Numbered from the stretch's first letter, positions 26,495-36,796 are shown. The stretch: DNA of 64,000 nucleotides from Prevotella fusca JCM 17724 (GCF_001262015.1 NZ_CP012075.1:310001-374000); one strand, 5' to 3'. Program-made: numbers and translations. Notes: generated by a model not told the origin, from the letters alone.

Positions 26495-29296
26495 ATGAAT
26501 AAATCATCAAAACTTGATAGATGTGTTACCTCGCTTCTTTCCTCTTTCAGGCAGAGGGAAGAAATGCGGATAATGGAAAGGATTACCCTGTCCTTTCTCC
26601 TTCTTTTTCTTGTCTCTTTTACGGCACAGGCATATTCTTTTCGTAGTTGGTTTATAGTTTCAGACACCTTACCTGTGCGTAATGATTCTTTGAAACTGGG
26701 GAAGGATTCCCTCCTGTTGGCTACTGATTCGATGGCTTTAGCTACCAATTCTCTCATTCAGATGATGGATTCACTGGCAAAAGAAGCAGCTAAACCAGCT
26801 ATAGTTGACAGTAACTTGCTGCAGTGTTATGTGGTTGATTCACAGACAGGAGACAGTATACCATACGCAAATGCTGTTTATCGGAACCTTAAACTGGGTG
26901 TGTCAAGCGATGCTGACGGACACTTCTCGATAGCACGAAAGCCGGGTGAGCAGCTTACTGTGACTGCTGTCGGTTATAAGCCACGCCGTATTAAGATAAC
27001 GTCAGATACTCCTAACATGCTACATGTGACACTTATTTCCGATTCCAGGCAGTTGCAGGGAGTTGTGGTAAAGGCAAAGCGGCGTCATAAATACTCACGA
27101 AAGGACAACCCTGCAGTAGAACTCATGCGGCGTGTCATCGCTGCAAAGAAGCAGACTCACTTGGAGAACCACGATTATTATCAGTATGATAAGTATCAGA
27201 AGGTGACAATGGCAATCAATAACCTTACACCAGATGAACTCGAAGGTTCAATGTTCAAGAAGGCACCGTGGCTCCTCGAACAGGTAGAGGTCTGTCCTTA
27301 TAACAAGAAACTCATCCTACCGATTTCTGTGGATGAAACCCTTACGCAGCATCTCTATCGCAAGAGTCCACGTGATGAGAAGGATATTGTGTTGGGACAG
27401 TCTACTAAAGGTATTTCAAAACTTATACAGACAGGCGAGGCACTGAATACGATTGTCAAGGATCTCTTCAAGGATATCAATCTCTATGATGACCAGATAG
27501 ACCTCCTTCAGAAGCGTTTCCCTTCGCCAATAGGCTCTACTGCCATTTCGTTCTACCATTTTTATATAGACGATACCGTCTATGTGAACCAGAATCAGTG
27601 CATTCGTTTGCAGTTCATGCCAGCTAACCAACAGGATTTCGGCTTCCGTGGTGAGCTGTACATATTGAATGACAGTTCGCTTCATGTGAAGAAATGCGAC
27701 ATGCAGCTGCCTGCCAATACGGGTGTAAATTTCGTGGATGCCATGAAATTTGAACAGGAATTTACCAAGCTGGATAATGGTGACTGGGCTCTGACAACCG
27801 ACAATATGATAGCAGAGCTGAAGCTCACAGACCTCCTGCAGCGTGCTATCGTCATCCGTACAACGGGTATGACAAACTATTCCTTCAATCCTATTGATAC
27901 CAAACTCTTCAAGGGGAAGGCAAAGATAACCTATGATGTCAATGCCAAGATGCGTGACAACGACTTCTGGGCAGCACATCGAACTACCCAACTGACGAAG
28001 AGTGAGGCGGGTATGGATTCATTCATCAAGCGTATGGCTAAGACCAAGCATTTCAAATGGGTAATGTTTGCATCGAAGGCTCTCATCGAAAACTTCATCG
28101 AAACAGGTTCAGAGAAAACACCAAGTAAGGTTGACCTGGGTCCTGTCAACACATTTGTTTCAAAGAACTTTGTTGACGGTATTCGTCTGCGTGCTTCAGC
28201 ACGTACTACAGCCAAGTTCAATCCTCACTGGTTCTTCGAGGGTTACTATGCTTACGGTACGAAATCGCATCGCAGTTATTATGACGCAAAAGTGACTTAT
28301 TCGTTCAATAAGCCTGATTATCAGCCTATCGAATTTCCGGTCCGTACAATATCTGTTGAGTCGAGCAGAGATGTTGAGTCACCTTCAGACAAGTATCTAA
28401 AGCATAACAAGGATAACATCTTCATGACATTCCGTCCTGTAAAGGTTGAACAGATGTACTTCTATGACCGTCAGAAGATTAGCTTCATGTGGGAAACTAG
28501 CTATGGCTTGGCAACTAGTCTTGAGCTTCGGACGGAAAGCAATCAACCGACAGGCAAACTGGTTTATGAGAAGATGGATGGTACGTTGGTTGACAAGCTA
28601 CGTATGACGGAGGTCATCCTTGGATTTAATTTCCGTCCGGGACAGACTTATGTGAACTCAAAGCAGAAGCGTATGGAGGTGAATCTTGATGCGCCAGAGT
28701 TCAAACTGACACATACCATGGGTGTTAAACACTTCTTAGGAGGTAACTTCAACAGTAATCTGACAGAAGTGTCGGTTTATAAACGTTTCTGGCTTGGTAG
28801 CTGGGGACATTTCGATACACGTGTGCAGGGTGGTGCACAGTGGAATAAGGTGCCCTTCCAGTTCCTTATCACGCCACCAGTAAATACCTCATATTTCGAG
28901 CATCAGGGAACGTTCAACCTCATGCAGAGTCTTGAATTCCTTAACGACCGTTATGCTCAGTTTAATCTTGCATGGGATTTGGAGGGTAAGATCTTCAATC
29001 GTGTTCCGCTTATCAAGAAGCTGAAGTGGCGTGAATATGTCTCTTTCAAGGGTATGTGGGGACATCTGACGGATAAGAACAACCCGTATTTACTGCAGAA
29101 TATCAATGACCCGGACCTGTATAAGTTCCCAGAGGGCACACGCATTATGACGCACGACCCTTACTTGGAGTTTGTCGTTGGCGTACATAATATCTTCAAG
29201 TGCTTGGAGGTTGATTATGTTCGTCGCCTTACTTACACGCATGCTCCGGGTATATCGAAGAGCGGTATCAGATTCGGATTCAATCTGGTGTTCTAA
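26495..29296 (+). CDS. DUF5686 / carboxypeptidase-like regulatory domain outer-membrane protein
   Basis: A protein of up to 933 residues. A signal peptide (RITLSFLLLFLVSFTAQA) begins after residue 26, so ATG 26564 is a good alternative start. A carboxypeptidase-regulatory-like beta-sandwich follows (LQCYVVDSQTGDSIPYANA near 109, GVVVKAKRRHK near 185), then a large domain with alternating beta strands ending in aromatic GIRFGFNLVF, a typical outer-membrane barrel end. Proteins of this type resemble TonB-dependent receptors without the plug; their cargo is unknown. It starts 115 bases after the inositol operon and may be independent. Confidence 0.9.
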   Translation: MNKSSKLDRCVTSLLSSFRQREEMRIMERITLSFLLLFLVSFTAQAYSFRSWFIVSDTLPVRNDSLKLGKDSLLLATDSMALATNSLIQMMDSLAKEAAKPAIVDSNLLQCYVVDSQTGDSIPYANAVYRNLKLGVSSDADGHFSIARKPGEQLTVTAVGYKPRRIKITSDTPNMLHVTLISDSRQLQGVVVKAKRRHKYSRKDNPAVELMRRVIAAKKQTHLENHDYYQYDKYQKVTMAINNLTPDELEGSMFKKAPWLLEQVEVCPYNKKLILPISVDETLTQHLYRKSPRDEKDIVLGQSTKGISKLIQTGEALNTIVKDLFKDINLYDDQIDLLQKRFPSPIGSTAISFYHFYIDDTVYVNQNQCIRLQFMPANQQDFGFRGELYILNDSSLHVKKCDMQLPANTGVNFVDAMKFEQEFTKLDNGDWALTTDNMIAELKLTDLLQRAIVIRTTGMTNYSFNPIDTKLFKGKAKITYDVNAKMRDNDFWAAHRTTQLTKSEAGMDSFIKRMAKTKHFKWVMFASKALIENFIETGSEKTPSKVDLGPVNTFVSKNFVDGIRLRASARTTAKFNPHWFFEGYYAYGTKSHRSYYDAKVTYSFNKPDYQPIEFPVRTISVESSRDVESPSDKYLKHNKDNIFMTFRPVKVEQMYFYDRQKISFMWETSYGLATSLELRTESNQPTGKLVYEKMDGTLVDKLRMTEVILGFNFRPGQTYVNSKQKRMEVNLDAPEFKLTHTMGVKHFLGGNFNSNLTEVSVYKRFWLGSWGHFDTRVQGGAQWNKVPFQFLITPPVNTSYFEHQGTFNLMQSLEFLNDRYAQFNLAWDLEGKIFNRVPLIKKLKWREYVSFKGMWGHLTDKNNPYLLQNINDPDLYKFPEGTRIMTHDPYLEFVVGVHNIFKCLEVDYVRRLTYTHAPGISKSGIRFGFNLVF

Positions 29297-29518
29297 GTCT
29301 TGCTTCCATAAAGCAGTGATAAGTAAGAGGGGCGTTCGGTTTGTGTATCCGACAATGTTTTTTATAGTTGTGCGTATGACCCGTGCGTCTCTACAGTTTG
29401 CAGCCGATAGGGAACTATATTTGTCTCCTTAGGAATCGTTTTGCAACAAAGATGTTTGTTAGTGTGTGATAATTATAATTTTATTTGTGTAATCTTGAAT
29501 TACGCATTTTGATTTAGA

Positions 29519-29902
29519 ATGTTTAAGGATATTATCTTAGTAGGTATTGGTAGCTTTGCGGGTGGAAGTCTGCGGATGGTTATTTCAAAGTATGTTCAGT
29601 TGGCAGTAGCAGATTCTTTTCCATTGGGCACTATGGTGGTGAACGTACTTGGCTGTTTCCTGATAGGTGTCTTCTCCTCGTTACCCAGCGATAATGGGGG
29701 ATTAAACCCTGCTGTCAGGCTCCTGCTTACTACAGGCTTCTGTGGTGGCTTTACAACTTTCTCAACCTTTATGAATGAGCATGTAACGTTGGTGAAAGCT
29801 GGTGATGACTTTACTGTTTCAGCACTTTATGTCATAGCTTCCCTTGCCTTGGGCTTCATTGCAGTATTGGCTGGTCGCCAGCTTGTAATGTCCTTACGAT
29901 AA
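29519..29902 (+). CDS. crcB: Fluoride channel CrcB/Fluc
   Basis: A 127-residue inner-membrane protein with four hydrophobic spans. The family signatures are GTMVVNVLGCFLIG (central Asn) near 37-50 and GFCGGFTTFSTF near 73-84, containing the phenylalanine box and the sodium-site TTFST. Members form dual-topology dimers that export fluoride. No second crcB is adjacent, which fits a homodimeric type. I looked for a fluoride riboswitch in the 220 bases upstream and saw no match to its conserved pseudoknot. Confidence 0.95.
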   Translation: MFKDIILVGIGSFAGGSLRMVISKYVQLAVADSFPLGTMVVNVLGCFLIGVFSSLPSDNGGLNPAVRLLLTTGFCGGFTTFSTFMNEHVTLVKAGDDFTVSALYVIASLALGFIAVLAGRQLVMSLR

Positions 29903-30007
29903 TCAACAGCTGCCGCATGGGCATAAAAGCTCTTATCAGCTTGTAAAATAATTGTTTGAACAGAAAATATAAGTCAGTTTGCTCCTGGTTGCTGTTCTTG
30001 TCTGCTA

Positions 30008-30096
30008 AATTATTTACATGAAAAGAAATATTTATTTTCATGAAGAAAAATGTTTCTTATTGTGAAGAAAAATATTTCTTTTCATGAAAATAATTT
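30008..30096. repeat. Second 22-bp phased repeat family (copy 2)
   Basis: Units start at 30016, 30040, 30062 and 30084, the same 24/22/22 phasing as at 21005-21096. The core units are near-palindromic around AAATATTT, and the array ends AAATTATTT and AATAATTT are inverted. It lies between crcB and a terminator. Confidence 0.75.
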
Positions 30097-30167
30097 GTGG
30101 GCAGTGGTTTTTCAGTATATAAAAAGGGTATGCAGACAACATTGAATGTTGTCATGACAAATTAAAT

Positions 30168-30218
30168 CGAGGCTGTATCAGATGCAAAAGCGTATGGCTT
30201 GCTTTTGATACAGCCTCG
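30168..30218. terminator. Bidirectional terminator between crcB and ansA
   Basis: A perfect 13-bp stem (CGAGGCTGTATCA at 30168-30180, complement at 30206-30218) followed by TATTTTATTC. The two flanking genes converge on it. The remaining bases to 30319 hold nothing recognisable. Confidence 0.75.
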
Positions 30219-30319
30219 TATTTTATTCTAAAAGGAACCTCCTAACTCCTTAGTTCGTTAACTTGTTTACATTTCAACGATGAACAACCACCTTGTCCAC
30301 TCGTTAACTTGTCTACTTG

Positions 30320-31360
30320 TCAACTATAAATCGTGATTTCACCCGCAATTGACTGATTCATGTATTTTCGGATAGTTTCTGTGTCATCATATTGTGCCTG
30401 CAGATACATCAACTTTGTTACGGCAGCTTCAACAGTACTGTCATATCCACTGATAACGCCAGCATCCTTGAGTTGATACCCAGTATCATAACGGTTCATC
30501 TCAACCTGTCCGCTGATACACTGGCTGATATTCACTACTACCACATCCCGCTCTGACACCTTGTGCAGTATGTCCATAAGCCAAGTTTGTTGCGGAGCAT
30601 TTCCACTTCCATAAGAACGCATTACGATACTTCGCAACTCTGGTGCGTCAAACATGTGATGAATCAAGTGCTCTTCTATACCTGGGAAGAGAGAGAATAT
30701 GATAACATTATTGTCCAGTTCAAAGTGAGGAACCATCGGTTTCGTGAAGTCGGGCTTCAGGATATGATGCTCGTCAAAGGTGAAGTTGACACCAGCCTCA
30801 CAGAGGTGGGGATAATTAAAGGAGTCAAAAGCATTGAATTCGTCAGCGTTCTGCTTCGTCGAACGGTTACCTCGCAGCAGGTGACCACTGAAGTAGATAC
30901 ACACCTCCGGTACCATTGGCGTGCCATCTTTGTGATGTGCAGAAGCCAGTTCGAGACTCGTCATCAGGTTCTCCTTTCCGTCAGTACGAAGCTGACCGAT
31001 AGGGAGTTGAGAGCCAGTGAGGATGATTGGCTTTGTAAGGTTCTCAAACATGAATGACAATACGGATGCAGTATAGGACATCGTGTCCGTACCGTGCAGT
31101 ACCACAAAGCCGTCATAGTCGTTATAACGGTCTGATATGACTTTCACTAACTGCTTCCATCGCAGAGGTGACATGTCCGAAGAGTCGATGGGAGGGTCGA
31201 ACTGATAGGTGTCAACTTTCGTCGGGATTAGTTTGAACTCAGGAACGTTTTCAACAAGATGACTGAAGTCTAATGGCTCCAATGCGCCTGTACGTTGATT
31301 ATGCCCCATGCCAATGGTGCCGCCAGTGTAAATAAGCAAAACTTTGTTGGTTCTGTTCAT
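30320..31360 (-). CDS. ansA: Type I L-asparaginase
   Basis: A 346-residue cytoplasmic enzyme hydrolysing asparagine to aspartate and ammonia. The two catalytic threonine motifs are YTGGTIG at 11-17 and VLHGTDTM near 87-94; LTGSQLPIG follows near 114. No signal peptide, which fits type I rather than the periplasmic type II. A TATCTTTG box (minus strand, plus 31384-31391) lies 23 bases upstream of the ATG. Monocistronic. Confidence 0.95.
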   Translation of the reverse strand: MNRTNKVLLIYTGGTIGMGHNQRTGALEPLDFSHLVENVPEFKLIPTKVDTYQFDPPIDSSDMSPLRWKQLVKVISDRYNDYDGFVVLHGTDTMSYTASVLSFMFENLTKPIILTGSQLPIGQLRTDGKENLMTSLELASAHHKDGTPMVPEVCIYFSGHLLRGNRSTKQNADEFNAFDSFNYPHLCEAGVNFTFDEHHILKPDFTKPMVPHFELDNNVIIFSLFPGIEEHLIHHMFDAPELRSIVMRSYGSGNAPQQTWLMDILHKVSERDVVVVNISQCISGQVEMNRYDTGYQLKDAGVISGYDSTVEAAVTKLMYLQAQYDDTETIRKYMNQSIAGEITIYS

Positions 31361-31758
31361 CGTGCATTAGTTTGTTACTTTTGCAAAGATAACAAAAACA
31401 TTTTACTCACATAGTATATCTCACATAATTATTTTATGGCAGGTTTCAAAAATTACCGTTGATGTATTCCTGTCTTTTTGGAGATAAGTTTTTGCGTTCG
31501 TCTTGAAAGCGAATAGTGGGCTGTATGACTGATGAAACTGTTGGAATAACGGGAGAACTTGGATATATCGGTAGAGCAGGGGAGAAAAAGGAAGCAGCAT
31601 AGACTGCTTTTATTATTGAACACTTAACTTAGGATGAACCTTTCTGCGTAGAATATTCAGAATCAATCTTGTATATATTAATAGGTGTTTTTGACTATCT
31701 TTTAGGACGTTGCGGCCCCTGCATGCTTCGTAATCAACAAGATTTTTCCTTGGCAACG

Positions 31759-31790
31759 TTTGGTTATCTCTGTTTTTATGCTTATCTTTG
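31759..31790 (+). promoter_or_regulatory. Promoter of the uridine phosphorylase gene
   Basis: TTTG at 31759-31762, a 20-bp gap, TATCTTTG at 31783-31790. The remainder of the gap 31361-31838 shows no gene. Confidence 0.6.
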
Positions 31791-31838
31791 TGTTTCAAAC
31801 ATAATCAATCATAATAATTACCAAATTATCTTTCAACT

Positions 31839-32714
31839 ATGGAGAAGAAATATTTTGCCCCCTCGGAATTGATTGTCAATGAAGACGGAAGTATCTTTCA
31901 CTTGCACCTGAAGCCAGAGAACCTTGCTGACAAGGTGATACTTGTTGGTGATCCTGGTCGTGTAGCACTCGTTGCTTCTCACTTTGAGGACATTGAATGT
32001 GAGGTGTCAAATCGTGAGTTCCGTGCTATAACAGGAACTTTCCAAGGAAAACGAATTACGGCATTGAGTACAGGTATTGGATGCGACAATATAGATATTG
32101 TTGTAAACGAATTGGATGCACTGGCAAACATTGATTTCAAGACACGTACTGAGCACGATAAGTTGCGCCAGTTGACACTCGTGCGCATCGGTACTTGTGG
32201 AGGATTGCAGCCTTACACGCCAGTTGGTACTTATATTGCATCAGTTAAAAGCATCGGTTTTGATGGCTTGCTGAACTTCTATGCCGGTCGCAATCAGGCT
32301 TGTGACCTTGATTTTGAGGAGCAGTTCAAGAAGCAGGTGGAATGGGATTCACAGTTGGGTAATCCTTACGTAGCCTGTGCTGACAAGGAACTGCTTGACC
32401 GCATAGCTGCTGATGACATGGTACGCGGAGTGACCATTGCCTGTGGAGGTTTCTTCGGACCACAGGGGCGTGAGCTTCGTTTGCCTTTGCAGGATCCTAA
32501 GTTGAATGAAAAGATAGAGAACTTCTCCTATAATGGCATGCAAGTGACAAACTTTGAGATGGAATCCTCTGCCCTTGCTGGTCTTGCAACGCTTATGGGT
32601 CACAAGGCAGTAACTGTCTGTATGGTTATTGCTAACCGCCTTGCAAAGGAAGCCAATGCAAGCTACAAGAATACTATCGACGGCTTGATAGAGAAGGTGC
32701 TGGAAAGAGTATAA
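31839..32714 (+). CDS. Uridine phosphorylase-like nucleoside phosphorylase
   Basis: A 291-residue phosphorylase of the PNP/UDP family: GDPGRV near 37, STGIGCDNIDI near 79, LVRIGTCGGLQ near 109 and the ribose-contact NFEMESSAL near 242. It splits uridine (or a related nucleoside) with phosphate for salvage. Substrate preference is inferred from resemblance to Bacteroidota uridine phosphorylases. A well-formed promoter lies upstream, and a long imperfect inverted repeat (32738-32805) lies after the stop. Confidence 0.88.
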   Translation: MEKKYFAPSELIVNEDGSIFHLHLKPENLADKVILVGDPGRVALVASHFEDIECEVSNREFRAITGTFQGKRITALSTGIGCDNIDIVVNELDALANIDFKTRTEHDKLRQLTLVRIGTCGGLQPYTPVGTYIASVKSIGFDGLLNFYAGRNQACDLDFEEQFKKQVEWDSQLGNPYVACADKELLDRIAADDMVRGVTIACGGFFGPQGRELRLPLQDPKLNEKIENFSYNGMQVTNFEMESSALAGLATLMGHKAVTVCMVIANRLAKEANASYKNTIDGLIEKVLERV

Positions 32715-32737
32715 GAAGAATAAGAGGAGGATAAGAT

Positions 32738-32805
32738 GTAGGGACGTATGAGCTGTGTGCCATTAATAAAGTTTATTGGTGGACACATAGGTTGTACATC
32801 CCTAC
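32738..32805. repeat. Long imperfect inverted repeat after the phosphorylase gene
   Basis: Two arms of about 33 bases (beginning GTAGGGACGTATGAGC and ending GTACATCCCTAC) pair imperfectly with almost no loop. A related GTGTGTCCCTACA lies at 10947-10960, so it is probably a small dispersed element. It could terminate transcription but lacks a T-run. Confidence 0.5.
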
Positions 32806-32890
32806 TTGTTGCTGACAGTTTATGTTGATGCGCCTTTGCGCTTACTGTTGTTGGCTGCTTATCATCGTTTAGTATCATTAATCACTGCTT

Positions 32891-34315
32891 ATGAATAAAC
32901 AAACAGATAAGGTAGAGCAATCAATAATGCACACGTCCCGGTCTGTTCTTTCGGGAGGTGAAGCTATCTGTTCTCTTGCAACGCAGTCTGGTGGTGCCAT
33001 CGGGGTTGTGAGAGTTAGCGGTAAGCAGGCTATAGAGATAACAGATAGAGTATTCAGAAGTGCCGGTAAGAAGGAACTTTGCAACGCTGAAGGGAACACT
33101 CTTCACTATGGTGAAATCCTCGATAGGAAGGGGAAGACCATTGATGATGTTCTTGTCAGTGTCTTCCGTGCCCCTCACAGCTATACTGGTGAGAACAGTA
33201 CGGAAATATCTTGCCATGGTTCAGCTTATATCCTTGAACAGGTCGTAAAGGCTCTCATTGATGCCGGTTGCCGGCAGGCACAGCCGGGTGAATATACACA
33301 ACGGGCTTATCTGAATGGGAAAATGGATCTCAGTCAAGCGGAAGCTGTTGCTGATCTCATTGCAGCTTCCAACCGTGCTTCACACCAAGTGGCACTCAGT
33401 CAGCTCAAAGGTCATTTCAGTTCAGAACTATCACTCCTGCGTGACCAACTTTTGAAGATGACGTCCCTATTGGAACTGGAACTGGATTTCTCTGATCATG
33501 AAGAACTTGAGTTCGCTGACCGTGCTGAATTGAAGGCTTTGGCAGAGAAGATTCATGAGAGAATTACAGTCCTTACCGAGTCCTTTAAAGCAGGTAAGGC
33601 GTTGAAGAAAGGTGTGCCTGTTGCTATAGTTGGTAAGACAAATGTGGGTAAATCAACCCTCCTCAACTGTCTTCTGCATGAGGAGAAGGCCATCGTGTCG
33701 AATATTCATGGTACGACCCGTGATGTCATTGAAGACACAACAGAAATCAATAGAATTACTTTCCGTTTCATAGATACAGCTGGTATCCGCCATACTGATG
33801 ACCATGTGGAGCAGTTAGGTATCAAGCGTGCTTATCAGAAGTTGGATGAAGCTGCCATTGTACTGTGGGTTGTTGATCAAGAACCTACGGCGGAGGAGTG
33901 TGCTGATATGTTGCGACTGACAGCTGGAAAGCATCTGATTACCATTTTCAACAAGATAGATTGTGCAACGTCAAAGCCAAAGTCTGCCGTACATGACTTG
34001 CGAACTATCAATATTTCTGCAAAGTTGAAGCAGAATATCGCTGAGCTGGAAGCTGCCATCTATGAAGCTGCTGACATTCCCGAGATTAACGAGAATAGTG
34101 TAATTATTACTTCTGCCCGTCATTATGAAGCCCTTACCCATGCAGATGAGTCCATTCTTCGTGTCATTGAAGGTCTCAACTTTAACCTTAGTGGTGACCT
34201 TGTCAGTGAAGACCTACGCATCTGCCTTGACCAACTTGCCGATATTACAGGCGGACAGATAACCCCTCATGAAGTACTTGGAAACATTTTCAAGCACTTC
34301 TGCATCGGAAAGTAG
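32891..34315 (+). CDS. mnmE: tRNA modification GTPase MnmE
   Basis: A 474-residue GTPase that with MnmG modifies the wobble uridine of certain tRNAs. A folate-binding N-terminal domain (AICSLATQSGGAIGVVRVSG) is followed by a helical domain and an inserted G domain: GKTNVGKS near 247, DTAGI near 294, NKID near 353. The protein ends in CIGK, the conserved C-terminal cysteine motif. The first 12 residues (before MHTSRS, ATG 32927) are not typical, so the start may be 32927. No other tRNA gene is nearby. Confidence 0.96.
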   Translation: MNKQTDKVEQSIMHTSRSVLSGGEAICSLATQSGGAIGVVRVSGKQAIEITDRVFRSAGKKELCNAEGNTLHYGEILDRKGKTIDDVLVSVFRAPHSYTGENSTEISCHGSAYILEQVVKALIDAGCRQAQPGEYTQRAYLNGKMDLSQAEAVADLIAASNRASHQVALSQLKGHFSSELSLLRDQLLKMTSLLELELDFSDHEELEFADRAELKALAEKIHERITVLTESFKAGKALKKGVPVAIVGKTNVGKSTLLNCLLHEEKAIVSNIHGTTRDVIEDTTEINRITFRFIDTAGIRHTDDHVEQLGIKRAYQKLDEAAIVLWVVDQEPTAEECADMLRLTAGKHLITIFNKIDCATSKPKSAVHDLRTINISAKLKQNIAELEAAIYEAADIPEINENSVIITSARHYEALTHADESILRVIEGLNFNLSGDLVSEDLRICLDQLADITGGQITPHEVLGNIFKHFCIGK

Positions 34316-34605
34316 AGTCTGTGTAGCATCGGTTTTATTTGTCCCGAAAGGTGTTTTAATGATTACTGTTTTGCCATGGTTGGTATTCTGAAATGTTTTT
34401 ACAAAGAATATTGTTGTCCATCCTTAAAGCAAGCATAAAAACCCTTTTGTCTTGTATCTGTAGCTAACATCAGTTCTGTATGTTACAATGTTGTGCAAGA
34501 AAAGGTGCTTAAAACACAGTAGGAAAGAAGGGTCAGTCCTAAAACCCAGTTGCAAACCTACTTCTCTTAAGCGCATAATTTCATAAGTATTTATTACCTT
34601 TGCAT

Positions 34606-34680
34606 CATGAAGAATGACCAACTATTACGTTGCATCTTTCCGGATGTACTTGCCGACTACTTTGATGTGGTCGATATTCA
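34606..34680 (+). pseudogene. Remnant of an ISAon1-type transposase N-terminus
   Basis: ATG 34606 opens MKNDQLLRCIFPDVLADYF and continues DVVDI, the start of ISAon1-family transposase N-terminal proteins of Bacteroidales, then breaks off. The fragment lies between two copies of CACAGTAGGAAAGAAG (34515-34530 and 34684-34699), consistent with a decayed insertion. Confidence 0.55.
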
Positions 34681-34704
34681 ACACAGTAGGAAAGAAGATA
34701 CTTA

Positions 34705-35195
34705 GGCACAAGAAAAAAATGCAGAAAATAAATACCATGTCTTTCCATCTTCAACAAACAACTTATTCCCATATCAACCAATGTTTGTAAACTATTTTCA
34801 TGCAATTCAAAACCAATACATGGTCTATTGGCTTTGAAAAGACGCCCAATTGACTTGCAATAGATGCCCTTTTGAGGTCTAACTAACGCCCTTTTGAAGT
34901 CCAATTAAGCACCTTTTCTTGCATGGCTTTATAACTAATTGATTTACTGTTGGTTGCAAACTTGCTTTTTACACGTATTTTTGCCTTTATCTGTAGATAT
35001 TTTATCCGAAATTATGTCATGATTTTTCAAGCTGTTGTCTGCAATTTTCGAAGCATTAACATGAAAAGGTTTTCTGCATCGGAGGATGATAATAAAGTAA
35101 GTAGCCAAGACCGTCTTGGCTATGTTTTGCTTAATGAATAAGCTCGGTTCATCCTTTAAAGCTATACGAAAAGTGTCCACGCATTTAACGGATGA
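34705..35195. repeat. Dispersed element of about 490 bp (isolated copy)
   Basis: This stretch is about 85 percent identical by eye to segments inside both IS1380-like elements (about 44815-45310, and 59036-59525 on the other strand). It contains a 22-bp phased array (units at 34841, 34863, 34885, 34907) and a near-palindromic hairpin AGCCAAGACCGTCTTGGCT with a T-run. No coding frame is conserved. The gap 34316-35839 contains this element, the ISAon1 remnant, another phased array, and nothing else recognisable. Confidence 0.7.
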
Positions 35196-35378
35196 AGCGA
35201 TAAAATCCCTCACCTGTTTTCTACTGAACCATACCCCCCTGTTTTCTACTGAGCCGAAACTTATAGCATATTCACATAGAAAGCATAACACAGAATTCTC
35301 TCACTTATGTGAAAGTGGAAGAAAGAGGAATTCTTTTGTCATATTTTTCCTCCGTAAAAAAAACATTGATGGTTAATT

Positions 35379-35468
35379 GCGCTCCAACTAAGCACTAAAT
35401 GAAGTCCAATAGGTGCTTAATTGAAAAACCTTACTAAGGCTTAACTGAAGTCCAACTGGGCACATCTT
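35379..35468. repeat. Intergenic array of 22-bp phased units (copy 4)
   Basis: Units GCGCTCCAACTAAGCACTAA.. at 35379, GAAGTCCAATAGGTGCTTAA.. at 35401, a 24-bp variant at 35423 and GAAGTCCAACTGGGCAC.. at 35447. Confidence 0.75.
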
Positions 35469-35839
35469 TCTTTACATAACAGGATAAACAGCTGACTATA
35501 TGACAGTTAAACAACTTGCAAAAATAGCTTATCAATCTGTATTTTACAAGTAAAATGGATGGCAATTGATGTGATAAAATTTCAGAATTGCGAAAAAAAA
35601 AATCTTATCCAAGTACAATATGAAAAGCCAAAGGCGGCATTGACTGTCTAACCTTACAGCCGTCTCATCTCATTCTTACCTATAACTGAACAAAAAGCAT
35701 ATATAATTGTACTTGGAAAACATAAAACCAACAGGGGAAATAAATCCCAACAATAGTCTTGCTTCTTATCCCGCTACTCTTATCTTCCCCTACTGCCCCG
35801 TTGACGTTAACCCTCTCCTTAAAAAAAACGCCAACAGTT

Positions 35840-36796
35840 CTAAGGTGCATAATAATATGCAGCATAACTACCAGCCCTATAAGGAGCTTTAAGTTTTAAG
35901 CCTTTCAGTTTAAGAGAGTATATTTTATAAGCCTCCTTGTAGTAATGCGGTCGAAGACTGTCATTTGGATAATACTGCGGAAGATAGCGCGCAAAGTCAT
36001 GAAGATTACGATCCAGCAGGAAACCCGTCAACTGATAATTAGCTGAATTACGAGTAGCCTTCAACAGAACACTGTCAGGCTGTAACCATGAATGAACTCT
36101 CCCTGGACGCAAGGTGCGTGATTCGCCGACCAAAGGGTAATGGAAAAGGCTGTCTGCTAAATGACCTCTGCGTGCAACAGCATAGACCGTAAGCATCGAA
36201 GTTACCGAGTCAGTATGTGGCATGGTACACACCACATTTAATGCACCAGCATAATCCTTCTTATCTATCAATGCTTCGACTTTGGCGCGCTGATGGAAAT
36301 ACCTGTCAGTATTGCTAAAGAGTCCCGTAAATAAGAAGAAAGAAAGAAAAAGCAAGAGGTTTGTCCATATCAGTTGGGAAAATGGACCGTAACTCCGTAG
36401 TTCTGGCTCGTAAGGCTCAAAGCGTTTGACCGCAACCATCACAAAAGCATAGACAAGCAGAAGCAACGGAGCTATCCATATCCAGTTGCCAAACGTTATG
36501 CTTTCAGTTGTCGGACGAAGGTCGGAGATAACAGTAAGGACAAGAAAAGATGGAAAGTAAGTAAGCCCATAGCCTCGCTTGCTTAATTTAACCAGTGAAC
36601 TGATGCCCATCTGGAGTAGCTTTAGCGTAAGCGTTATCAAGACTGCACCTAACATCGGATTATAGAAGGTCTGCCTTCCAGAAGCCAAATGCTGTACTAC
36701 TGTCATTACATCTGCCTGAAAAAAAAACAGAAAGCAGAATGTGAAAGAACAGAACAGTACCGTGCAGACTGCACGCATAAACTTACTTTCCATCAT
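35840..36796 (-). CDS. DUF6057-like membrane protein
   Basis: A 318-residue protein with about five hydrophobic spans in its first 165 residues (CTVLFCSFTFCFLFFF; PMLGAVLITLTLKLLQMGI; NWIWIAPLLLLVYAFVMV; WTNLLLFLSFFLFTGLF), followed by a soluble helical part that resembles tetratricopeptide-type packing (YAGALNVVC, LADSLFHYPLVGE). It looks like the Bacteroidota family DUF6057, of unknown function; here it appears as a single-module protein. It begins five bases after glgB ends, so it is probably the second gene of a glgB operon. Confidence 0.75.
   Translation of the reverse strand: MMESKFMRAVCTVLFCSFTFCFLFFFQADVMTVVQHLASGRQTFYNPMLGAVLITLTLKLLQMGISSLVKLSKRGYGLTYFPSFLVLTVISDLRPTTESITFGNWIWIAPLLLLVYAFVMVAVKRFEPYEPELRSYGPFSQLIWTNLLLFLSFFLFTGLFSNTDRYFHQRAKVEALIDKKDYAGALNVVCTMPHTDSVTSMLTVYAVARRGHLADSLFHYPLVGESRTLRPGRVHSWLQPDSVLLKATRNSANYQLTGFLLDRNLHDFARYLPQYYPNDSLRPHYYKEAYKIYSLKLKGLKLKAPYRAGSYAAYYYAP

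Noticed and set aside
29303..29518. Possible fluoride riboswitch before crcB
   Set aside because: I could not find the conserved pseudoknot sequences of the crcB motif, and the region has no obvious expression platform.
34944..35291. 115-codon minus-strand frame across the dispersed element
   Set aside because: The frame is not kept in the other two copies of the element, so it is chance.
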